From positions 1-64,000 of the forward strand of contig NZ_PIPY01000005.1 in NCBI RefSeq assembly GCF_003987065.1: DNA of 64,000 nt, written 5' to 3'. The stretch's first letter is position 1. Each line of letters opens with the position of its first letter. The stretch comes from Pseudidiomarina insulisalsae. Lineage in GTDB: Bacteria; Pseudomonadota; Gammaproteobacteria; Enterobacterales; Alteromonadaceae. The translations under genes were made by a program, and so were the position numbers. Of this stretch, positions 34,771 to 41,773 are shown one piece after another. The notes beneath the pieces were generated by a model. That model did not search any database. It was not told the origin of the DNA and worked only from the letters and a program-made list of their open reading frames with translations.

Positions 34771-34811
34771 CCGGCTGCGCCAGAGGGGGCAGCCCCTGCT
34801 GGCGCAGCCGG
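34771..34811. repeat. Family B palindrome upstream of the RAYT gene
   Basis: A 41-base palindrome with arms CCGGCTGCGCCAGAGGGGGC and GCCCCTGCTGGCGCAGCCGG around a central A; 18 of 20 arm positions pair. It lies 38 bases before the RAYT start and forms the left arm of the RAYT-repeat unit. A GTAGCCCG word like the foot of family A is at 34684-34691. Confidence 0.9.
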
Positions 34812-34849
34812 CTGTTATACTGACCTCTGAGCGCAACAGGGAGGTCGCT

Positions 34850-35536
34850 ATGCCAAATCGTAGAAGGAATGACGTGCCGGGGGTGGCGCTTCATATTACG
34901 CAACGTGGTAATAATCGGCAGCTGATGTTCAGGGAAAATGAGGATTATCAACGTTTTGCAGGTATGCTGATCCGCTACGCCGAGCAGTACAATATGGTCG
35001 TGCACGCCTGGATGTTGATGCCGAATCACATTCATCTTCTGGTAACCCCAAGTGAGCGGAAGATGACGGGGCGGATGATGATGTGTACCACGGGCTCTTA
35101 TACCCAGTACTACAACTCAAAATACCGCCGCACGGGGACGCTCTATGAGAAGCGCTATTTCTCGGCGCTGGTCGATTACGACGAGTATGTGATTAATGTT
35201 TATAAGTACATCGAAATGAACCCGGTCAAAGCCGGGCTCGTTACCCATCCGCGTCACTGGCACTGGAGTTCTTATCGCCATAATGCCGAGGGTATCTTTT
35301 CATCTATGCTGGTGCCCCACCTTTCCTTCTTGAAGCTTGGCATCACGCTGTCTGACTGCCGCAAAGCCTATCGCCAGCTGATTGCGGCGACCAATGTAGA
35401 TAGTGACGACTACGACAAGCTGCGCGAACAGATTCGGGACGCTCAGACGCACCAGTCGGTGTTCGGCGGCGAGGAGTTTCGGGCGGCAATGAGCAAGCAA
35501 TTAGGCTTTGAAATAGAGAGGGCAGAGGTCGAGTGA
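34850..35536 (+). CDS. REP-associated tyrosine transposase (RAYT, Y1_Tnp/HUH)
   Basis: A 228-residue single-strand endonuclease of the IS200/IS605-like class that processes REP hairpins. The HUH motif is PNHIHLLV (H60, H62), and the likely catalytic tyrosine is Y118 in YVINVYKYIEMNPVKAGLV. MPNRRRNDVPGVALHITQRG and GTLYEKRYFS are typical of the family. The ATG at 34850 has GGGAGG upstream; the longer in-frame reading from 34670 only translates the repeats. Family B palindromes lie on both sides (34771-34811, 35548-35574) and no IS ends are seen, as expected for a domesticated, single-copy RAYT. Confidence 0.92.
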   Translation: MPNRRRNDVPGVALHITQRGNNRQLMFRENEDYQRFAGMLIRYAEQYNMVVHAWMLMPNHIHLLVTPSERKMTGRMMMCTTGSYTQYYNSKYRRTGTLYEKRYFSALVDYDEYVINVYKYIEMNPVKAGLVTHPRHWHWSSYRHNAEGIFSSMLVPHLSFLKLGITLSDCRKAYRQLIAATNVDSDDYDKLREQIRDAQTHQSVFGGEEFRAAMSKQLGFEIERAEVE

Positions 35537-35547
35537 TTTTTTGCTTG

Positions 35548-35602
35548 CGCCAGAGGGGGCTGCCCCCTCTGGCGGAGCCAGGGGGGTGGGGGAGGTCTGC
35601 CC
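35548..35602. repeat. Family B palindrome downstream of the RAYT gene
   Basis: Perfect 13-base arms, CGCCAGAGGGGGC at 35548-35560 and GCCCCCTCTGGCG at 35562-35574, around a central T, followed by a GGAGGTCTGCCC box at 35591-35602 that abuts the stop codon of the leftward GGDEF gene. The tail of the RAYT gene itself contains GGGCAGAGGTCGAG just before its stop. Confidence 0.9.
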
Positions 35603-36949
35603 TTAGGTGGTGCGGCGCTTTTCTTGGTACATTTTTTTATCGGCGTGGGTGAGTATTTCCTGGGCGGAGATATTTTCGCCGGTATAAATGTAGGAGCCGA
35701 TGCTCAATGAGGGGTAGATTTTGTCACCCTGCCATTCGAGGGGGTGGTTTTCGACAGTTTGGCGAATTTTCGCCACTTTATCGCGCACGCGCTCGGGATC
35801 GACAAGGCGGTGCAAAATCACCAGAAACTCATCGCCGCCCACACGCGCGACTTCGTCATAAATGCGAATAGACGCGCGCAGCTCATTGGCAATCAGCCGC
35901 AGCAATTCATCGCCAGCCTGATGGCCATACACATCATTTACTTTCTTGAACCCGTTCAGGTCGATATTCAGCAAGGTAAAGTGCCGGGGGCGGCGCGACG
36001 CGAGCTGCCGATTCAAAACTTCCATAAAATGCCGCCGGTTCGGCAGGCCCGTTAGCTCGTCCTGCCGCGCGACACTACGGTGTATTAAGGTTGAGCGCCA
36101 AAAGGTTAGCAGTGATAAAAACAGTACGCCGGCAATCACCCAAGCGATGATACGGGCGATGTGACGCTGCCAAAAAGGCAGGTTGTCAATTGTCAGACCA
36201 TACTTGGCAGCGAGCAGCCATTCGCCATTGGGTATGGCAATAGGCAGTTGAATGTCAGCCTGATTAAAGGTCTCGACACTGCCAAAAATAACTTCCCGGT
36301 CGTCATCTGATTCAATGTGACCGCGCAGCGCAATCTCCGCGCCTGAAATACTATTCAGCCCGACTAATTTAATAAACTCGTCAAAATCTATCACGACACT
36401 AATAGTACCCCAATAGTCCCGATTCTCAGGGACGTCGGTAAAGATCGGAAAGCGAGCGATAATGCCTTTCCCTCCCTGAACCAGATCAACAGGGTTGGTG
36501 ACATAGACATCCTGTAATTCAATCGCGCGCAGGACCGTCATGAATTGCTCGGGGTTAGTTCGAAGATCAAAGCCAATTGCCGAGCGGTTACCTTTTTCAG
36601 GGTACACATATTGAACGACATTATTTGGCGCGAGGCCGATATTGCGGGCGATCTCAGATTTTTTATCTAAACGCCGCGCAATAGAAGGCCAGTCGCGGAT
36701 AACTTGTTCAGGGGCGAAACCAACGACGGTCGCCATACTATCGGCAATATAGGTCTCGCGAAAAATGAGGGCTTCAATACGTGCGCGGACTAAGGCGACT
36801 GACTTATTCAGGTCATTGCGTTGTTCGCGTAGCAATTGCTCTTTGTAAAGGCTGTGAACCGCTTCGGTTCCCCAGTAGGCAATGGCAATAAAAACCACGG
36901 AAAACACGGCAAACAGGGCTCTTTGACGCTGCCCAAACGTGAATTTCAT
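35603..36949 (-). CDS. CHASE-type membrane diguanylate cyclase
   Basis: A 448-residue protein with an N-terminal helix (about 8-28), a periplasmic sensor of about 220 residues resembling CHASE domains (IRDWPSIARRL, NVVQYVYPEKGN, VDLVQGGKGIIARFPIF), a second helix (about 265-285) and a cytosolic GGDEF domain with DELTGLPNRRHFM and intact GGDEF at 371-375. It should make c-di-GMP in response to an external signal. ATG at 36949 is preferred to the TTG four codons upstream. Its stop touches a family B repeat. Confidence 0.88.
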   Translation of the reverse strand: MKFTFGQRQRALFAVFSVVFIAIAYWGTEAVHSLYKEQLLREQRNDLNKSVALVRARIEALIFRETYIADSMATVVGFAPEQVIRDWPSIARRLDKKSEIARNIGLAPNNVVQYVYPEKGNRSAIGFDLRTNPEQFMTVLRAIELQDVYVTNPVDLVQGGKGIIARFPIFTDVPENRDYWGTISVVIDFDEFIKLVGLNSISGAEIALRGHIESDDDREVIFGSVETFNQADIQLPIAIPNGEWLLAAKYGLTIDNLPFWQRHIARIIAWVIAGVLFLSLLTFWRSTLIHRSVARQDELTGLPNRRHFMEVLNRQLASRRPRHFTLLNIDLNGFKKVNDVYGHQAGDELLRLIANELRASIRIYDEVARVGGDEFLVILHRLVDPERVRDKVAKIRQTVENHPLEWQGDKIYPSLSIGSYIYTGENISAQEILTHADKKMYQEKRRTT

Positions 36950-37006
36950 AAACGATTCCAATATACAGTTTGTTATAACCTAGCGAATGTAGGCTTATTA
37001 GGCAAC

Positions 37007-38380
37007 TCAAATGCTAGTGGGGTCAGCAACCGCAGCAACACCATGCGCGCACAGTAACGCCGCCAAAGAAACGCGTGCGTCACGGTCACCATGAATCAGC
37101 CGCACACTCCCCACCGAAGTCGCCTGCAGCACAAAATCCAGCAATTCCTGTTGATCAGCATGAGCAGAATACCCACCCAAGGTATGCACGCCGGCACGGA
37201 TCGTTACGCGCTCGCCGTCAAGCTCAACATAACCGCCGGCAGGGCCGTACTGTTGAATAACACGCCCCGGTGTACCGGCCGCCTGATAGCCAACAAAGAG
37301 CACATCGGTACGCGGATCGGGTAACAGCGCGCGCAGATAGTTGACCATGCGCCCGCCGGTGCACATGCCACTGGCGGCAATCACAATGCAAGGCTCACCG
37401 GAACTGCGTAAAAAATTCACCACCCGCTCATGTTCTTCATGGCTGCGCACGGTATGCAGGCGGGCAAAGTCCAAAGGATTGCGCCCCGAGCGATGGCGCG
37501 CCAGGGCTTCGGCGTCCCACAAAGAACTCAGCTGACTATATAAAGAAGTAAACTCGGCCGCCATTGGCGAGTCCAGAATGACCGTCATTTGTGGCCAGAT
37601 GTCGCCGGCCGAGGCAATCAAATCCTCGATCTCGTAAAGCAGCTCTTGCGTGCGACCAATACTAAAGGCCGGTATCAGCACCGTACCCCGGTCTAAAACA
37701 CAGCGTTCAATGACAGAACGCAACCGCTGCGCGCGGTCCTCGCGCGACTCATGATTACGATTGCCATAGGTACTTTCTAAAAATAACAAATCAGCACGTT
37801 CAAGCGGCGTAGGATCAGGCAACAGGGGCGTGTTGCGACAGCCAAGATCACCCGAAAAAACCACGCGATAGCTACTCTCAAGCCACTCAAACTCGACATA
37901 AGCTGAGCCTAAGATATGCCCCGCCTGGCGAAAACGCAGTTGCACATCAGCCACATCAAGTGCCTGCCAGGCGTCATAATCCAGCGGCCGCAATAATGAG
38001 CGTAACAATGTCAGCACCGATGAAATCAGCTTGCGATCACGGGTCAGGCCTATTTTCAGTGCGTCCTCAATAACCAACGGCAGCAATAGCGCCGTGGCAT
38101 GAGTGCAATAGATAGGACCGCGAAATCCGGCCATTAATAAATAAGGAATGCGTCCGACATGATCAATGTGCGTATGGGTAACGATAAGCGCCCGCACGAA
38201 ACTGATATCAAACTCAATGGCCTGAGTGTCAGCATCAGCACCACGCCCTGAGGTTTCGGCGCCCTGAAACAAACCGCAATCGATAAGAACGGACTGATTA
38301 CGAGCAAGAAATAACTGATGGCATGAGCCAGTGACACCGGCAAAAGCGCCGTGATGAATAACCTTGGGCGGCTGTTTCAA
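37007..38380 (-). CDS. Metallo-beta-lactamase-fold beta-CASP hydrolase (RNA-processing type)
   Basis: A 457-residue enzyme with the metal-binding HTHIDH motif, SGDLG, ESTYGNRNH, the beta-CASP motifs IAASGMCTGGRM and GYSAHADQQELLDF, and the terminal LIHGD. This layout matches bacterial Ysh1/CPSF-73-like exonucleases or nucleases acting on RNA; the exact substrate is unknown. The start is TTG at 38380: no ATG or GTG exists before the upstream stop, and the TTG overlaps the stop of the preceding gene (TTGA), which implies translational coupling. Confidence 0.85.
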   Translation of the reverse strand: MKQPPKVIHHGAFAGVTGSCHQLFLARNQSVLIDCGLFQGAETSGRGADADTQAIEFDISFVRALIVTHTHIDHVGRIPYLLMAGFRGPIYCTHATALLLPLVIEDALKIGLTRDRKLISSVLTLLRSLLRPLDYDAWQALDVADVQLRFRQAGHILGSAYVEFEWLESSYRVVFSGDLGCRNTPLLPDPTPLERADLLFLESTYGNRNHESREDRAQRLRSVIERCVLDRGTVLIPAFSIGRTQELLYEIEDLIASAGDIWPQMTVILDSPMAAEFTSLYSQLSSLWDAEALARHRSGRNPLDFARLHTVRSHEEHERVVNFLRSSGEPCIVIAASGMCTGGRMVNYLRALLPDPRTDVLFVGYQAAGTPGRVIQQYGPAGGYVELDGERVTIRAGVHTLGGYSAHADQQELLDFVLQATSVGSVRLIHGDRDARVSLAALLCAHGVAAVADPTSI

Positions 38381-38763
38381 AGCCGCGAGCGCCTGTGATT
38401 ACCACCAGGCAGGTCAGCACTGGACTCTTCCAGGTCGGGTCGCAATGCCGCGCGTTCCACCAGCCCGATGCAAAACACCAAGGTGGCGAGCAGCACCAGC
38501 GCCACAGGAGCTACAAAAGTGGTCAATTGCACATAAGCCGAGTCGCTGCCGGTCATGATCAGGTTATCGTGTAGGGCCAGAAAACCGCAAGAAATGAAGA
38601 AGACACCGCCGACAATACAGGCTAAATCAATGCGATCGCGGCGGTAACAAAGTTCGTAGTAACTCACCAGCGCCAGACCCGCACAAAAATAAGCCAGTGT
38701 CGCGCCGCTCCAGATAGCGATGGTTGCAGCTAATAATATGCAAATAAGAAGAACGGTCTTCAT
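38377..38763 (-). CDS. Four-helix membrane protein, unknown function
   Basis: A 128-residue protein with about four hydrophobic helices (VLLICILLAATIAIW, TLAYFCAGLALVSYYEL, IDLACIVGGVFFISCGFLAL, FVAPVALVLLATLVFCIGL) and a polar, basic C-terminal tail ending NHRRSRL. ATG at 38763; the longer frame to 38793 lacks a ribosome site. It is coupled to the beta-CASP hydrolase by a TTGA overlap, so it may act with it at the membrane. No family was recognised. Confidence 0.65.
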   Translation of the reverse strand: MKTVLLICILLAATIAIWSGATLAYFCAGLALVSYYELCYRRDRIDLACIVGGVFFISCGFLALHDNLIMTGSDSAYVQLTTFVAPVALVLLATLVFCIGLVERAALRPDLEESSADLPGGNHRRSRL

Positions 38764-38894
38764 GAAATTGTGGTCCTGCGTCCGTGTGAGCAATATTCAC
38801 ATCCGAGTCACAAAAACATAACACGAGATATGTGGATTCGCCAGATATTTTATCCAATTTTTTTCACAGACTTTTAGCATCTTGTCGCAAATCC

Positions 38895-38923
38895 TTGTCG
38901 ATGCCCCGCAACGAAGCTATAAT
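38895..38923 (+). promoter_or_regulatory. Sigma-70 promoter of the CapD-like epimerase gene
   Basis: TTGTCG at 38895-38900 and a perfect TATAAT at 38918-38923 are separated by 17 bases. Transcription should start near 38930, leaving a short leader before the mini-ORF at 38954 and the GTG at 38977. Confidence 0.8.
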
Positions 38924-38953
38924 TCGCCCTCTTAAAAGGAAGCCACAACGTTT

Positions 38954-38980
38954 ATGTTACCGGGATGTAAAGACCTGTGA
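38954..38980 (+). other. Eight-codon upstream reading frame overlapping the epimerase start
   Basis: ATG-TTA-CCG-GGA-TGT-AAA-GAC-CTG-TGA encodes MLPGCKDL. Its TGA overlaps the GTG start of the next gene. The only good ribosome-binding sequence, AAAAGGA at 38934-38940, lies upstream of this ATG, so the GTG is probably translated by coupling. It may also be a chance reading frame. Confidence 0.4.
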
Positions 38981-40881
38981 AATTACTTACCGCTCTACTG
39001 CAATTGCCGCGCTCAGCCAAACGCACGGTCAGCGTGATTGTCGATATTGCTGCTATCAGCTTCGCCCTCGTTGTCGCCATGCTACTTAGTAAAGATCAGC
39101 TGATCCCCAACGATCTTTTGGGTTGGTTAGCGGTCTATTGCTGGCTGATCATCGGCTCGGTTGCAGTGTATGTGAAGCTAGGTTTGTACCGGGCCATTGT
39201 ACGCTATGTCTCCGTGCGCGCCTTCGGTGTGGTTTTGATTGGCGCAGTGTTCTCGACGTTGCTGCTATGGGCGCTGGTCACTGCTTTTTCGGTGAATCTG
39301 CCGGCCACCGGCATTGTGAACTTTGGCCTGACCGCGCTGCTTATTATTGGTGGCAGCCGCTTTGCTATGCGTGAATTACATCATCGTCTGGTCAGCCGCA
39401 AGAAGCTGCCGGTGATGATTTACGGCGCGGGCTCCGCGGGACGCCAGCTGGCACAGGCGCTGACCAATGGCGAAGAGTTCGCGCCCGTTGCTTTTATTGA
39501 TGATGATCCGACCCTGCAACGGGCCTACTTGCTGGGCATACCGGTGATCGATCCGAGCCAGATTGAAGCGGCGGTCAGGGACAACCGCGTTGAGCGGATT
39601 CTGCTGGCATTACCCAGCGCGCCGCGTTCAAAACGTAAGCAGATTCTAGAGTCGCTGGAAGTATTAAACATTCGGGTACTGACGGTGCCGGGGATGGCCG
39701 ACATGGTCAATGGCGATATGGCGATTGACCAGCTGCAGGATGTGCGCATTGAAGACCTGCTTGGCCGCGACCCCGTTGACCCGGATCCAATGCTGATGCA
39801 GCAGCATATTCGCGACAAAGTGGTGCTGGTGACCGGGGCCGGCGGCTCCATTGGCTCAGAACTGTGCCGTCAGATTATTCAACAGCGTCCGAAAGCGCTT
39901 GTTTTGTATGAAATCTCAGAGTTCGGTCTGTACAGCATTGAGCGCGAACTACGGGAAATGCAGCAGCGGCTGAACCTGCAAAAAGTAGCGATTTACCCGA
40001 TTATCGGCACCGTGCAGCGACAAAATCGCATTGAAGCCGTGATGCAGTCATTCAGCGTACAGACGGTTTATCACGCAGCGGCGTACAAACATGTGCCTTT
40101 GGTCGAATACAACATGGTCGAAGGCGTGCGCAACAATGTCTTTGGTACGTTGCATACCGCTGAGGCAGCTATGCATGCAAATGTTGAGTTGTTCGTACTG
40201 ATTTCAACCGATAAAGCCGTGCGTCCGACCAACGTTATGGGTACTACCAAGCGTCTGGCCGAGCTGGTGCTGCAAGGCCTGGCAAAACGTAATGGCAGTC
40301 GTACGCGGTTCTGCATGGTGCGCTTTGGTAATGTTCTGGGGTCTTCAGGTTCAGTAGTACCACTGTTTAAGCAACAGATTGAGCAAGGCGGTCCGGTGAC
40401 CGTAACGCACCCCGATATCACCCGTTATTTCATGACCATTCCTGAGGCCGCGCAGCTGGTGATTCAGGCTGGCACCATGGGCGATTCCGGCGCGGTGTTC
40501 GTGCTCGATATGGGCGAGCCGGTACGAATTGTCGACATGGCCCGCAAGATGATTCACCTGAGTGGACTTGAAGTGCGCTCTGAAGCGCATCCGGACGGCG
40601 ACATTGACATCGCCTACACCGGGCTGCGTCCCGGCGAGAAGCTCTATGAAGAGTTGCTGATTGGGGACAACGTGGTGGCGTCCGATCACCCGCGCATCTG
40701 TCGCGCTCATGAGCGTGCGCTAGAGTGGCCGCAAATGCAGCAGTTACTCACCCAGCTGAACGAAGCCTGCCAGAACTTCCAAATTGATACCCTAAGAGAA
40801 CTATTGCTGAATGCGCCGACTGACTATCAACCAAGCGATCAGACCATTAACGATCTGATCTGGCGCAAAATGCAGGACTGA
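38977..40881 (+). CDS. Membrane-bound nucleotide-sugar epimerase/dehydratase (CapD/WbpM/FlaA1 family)
   Basis: A 634-residue inner-membrane enzyme: four N-terminal helices (about 20-125), a first Rossmann-like domain (MIYGAGSAGRQLAQALTNGE) and a C-terminal SDR domain with VLVTGAGGSIGSELCRQI, AAAYKHVPLVEYN and ISTDKAVRPTNVMGTTKR. The catalytic Tyr is replaced by Met (MGTTK), as in WbpM-type 4,6-dehydratases. These act on UDP-GlcNAc at the start of O-antigen or capsule sugar synthesis. GTG start; a consensus promoter lies 54 bases upstream. It is followed by a hairpin terminator shared with csrA. No other polysaccharide genes adjoin. Confidence 0.88.
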   Translation: MKLLTALLQLPRSAKRTVSVIVDIAAISFALVVAMLLSKDQLIPNDLLGWLAVYCWLIIGSVAVYVKLGLYRAIVRYVSVRAFGVVLIGAVFSTLLLWALVTAFSVNLPATGIVNFGLTALLIIGGSRFAMRELHHRLVSRKKLPVMIYGAGSAGRQLAQALTNGEEFAPVAFIDDDPTLQRAYLLGIPVIDPSQIEAAVRDNRVERILLALPSAPRSKRKQILESLEVLNIRVLTVPGMADMVNGDMAIDQLQDVRIEDLLGRDPVDPDPMLMQQHIRDKVVLVTGAGGSIGSELCRQIIQQRPKALVLYEISEFGLYSIERELREMQQRLNLQKVAIYPIIGTVQRQNRIEAVMQSFSVQTVYHAAAYKHVPLVEYNMVEGVRNNVFGTLHTAEAAMHANVELFVLISTDKAVRPTNVMGTTKRLAELVLQGLAKRNGSRTRFCMVRFGNVLGSSGSVVPLFKQQIEQGGPVTVTHPDITRYFMTIPEAAQLVIQAGTMGDSGAVFVLDMGEPVRIVDMARKMIHLSGLEVRSEAHPDGDIDIAYTGLRPGEKLYEELLIGDNVVASDHPRICRAHERALEWPQMQQLLTQLNEACQNFQIDTLRELLLNAPTDYQPSDQTINDLIWRKMQD

Positions 40882-40905
40882 GATCGCACGGGTGCGGTCT
40901 CATCC
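40880..40905. terminator. Bidirectional terminator between the epimerase gene and csrA
   Basis: Ten-base arms GAGATCGCAC (40880-40889) and GTGCGGTCTC (40892-40901) pair with one mismatch around a two-base loop, in the 30-base gap between converging genes. The epimerase stop overlaps the left arm. The T-run (CCTCTTTT) on the plus side is weak. Confidence 0.65.
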
Positions 40906-40909
40906 TCTT

Positions 40910-41098
40910 TTACAACTCGCTGAAGTCTTTTTCCTGCTCCCGCTGAATGCGGTAATACACTTCTTCACGATGCACTGGTACTTCGCGTGGTGCTTCAATC
41001 TGCACGCGCACCTGCGAACCTCGTACATCGGCAATGGTAATAGTGATGTCGTCACCGATCTTCAGTGACTCGCCAGCTTTGCGACTTAAAATGAGCAT
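40910..41098 (-). CDS. csrA: Carbon storage regulator, RNA-binding protein
   Basis: A 62-residue CsrA/RsmA homodimer subunit that binds GGA-containing hairpins in mRNA leaders and controls translation of carbon, motility and biofilm genes. [20 protein letters not shown], the [10 protein letters not shown] strand and [13 protein letters not shown] are near-invariant family sequence, with the RNA-contacting Arg in VHREE. AAGGA lies about nine bases before the ATG. It sits between a surface-polysaccharide gene and a GGDEF/EAL gene, both plausible targets. Confidence 0.97.
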   Translation of the reverse strand: MLILSRKAGESLKIGDDITITIADVRGSQVRVQIEAPREVPVHREEVYYRIQREQEKDFSEL

Positions 41099-41461
41099 GG
41101 GGCTATATCCTTATATATTCTTATTATTCCAAAAAACGAGAATGTTTTATTTGTAATCGCTTCCGAGTATAGCCGATTCCTAATCAAAGTCTTGTCTTTT
41201 TAGCGCAAAAGATACAACTTTTACCGAATCCATTTACCTGTTTTCATGAAAGTTTTATGCCCGTAGATGCAACATCTACCTACTGTCTAAACTTTGATAT
41301 GCAGATCCTCATATTTATGTCACTTCAAAGATTTGGTAAAAATCCACTAACGTTTAGTGCGTCATAATCGTACAAAAGTTTATAGAAAAAGCAACAAACA
41401 ACAGGTAAAATGGCACTTGTTTGAGTACTCCACATCAGCAATGTAACCAAGAGTAACGACG
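41099..41461. other. Intergenic region between csrA and a divergent small gene
   Basis: AT-rich, with no gene found. A short dyad, ACTAACGTTTAGT, lies near 41347-41359, and -10-like CATAAT (41363-41368) and TAAAAT (41406-41411) sequences occur on the plus strand without well-spaced -35 boxes. It must hold the csrA promoter(s), which could not be placed with confidence. Confidence 0.4.
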
Positions 41462-41701
41462 ATGAAAGGACTGAAGAAAACACGGAAAGTGGTGCTTTAT
41501 CGGGGTGACGAGGCCGTTTCGAACTTCTCTCAACATATTACGGACTCACTGGTTGCATCATTGCGCTCCATCCGGCGCGAGTTTAAGCGCAATCCAACGC
41601 TCACCCACGCTATCGTTACCGATAGCAAGGGCCGTAAATGGACAGTATCGCGCAATTTGTCTGATCTTGGCCTGCTTTGGCTGGCATTCCGCATTAAGTA
41701 A
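41462..41701 (+). CDS. Small basic protein, unknown function
   Basis: A 79-residue protein rich in Lys and Arg (MKGLKKTRKVVLYR, SIRREFKRNP), with no membrane helix or signal peptide. The second half, THAIVTDSKGRKWTVSRNLS, looks like a short beta-hairpin. The ATG follows AAGAGTAACGACG, giving a modest ribosome site. It precedes a GGDEF/EAL gene by about 70 bases and could be co-transcribed. No family was recognised; a nucleic-acid-binding role is possible only from its charge. Confidence 0.55.
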   Translation: MKGLKKTRKVVLYRGDEAVSNFSQHITDSLVASLRSIRREFKRNPTLTHAIVTDSKGRKWTVSRNLSDLGLLWLAFRIK

Positions 41702-41773
41702 AACTGCTATTCAAGCCTAAAAATTTGTGTTTATATGGAACGGTAACGTTAACTTAAAGTTTTGAACTGGCCG

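Noticed and set aside
34670-34849. Longer N-terminus for the RAYT gene
   Set aside because: The extra 60 codons only translate family B palindromes; the ATG at 34850 has a strong ribosome site and matches the family start.
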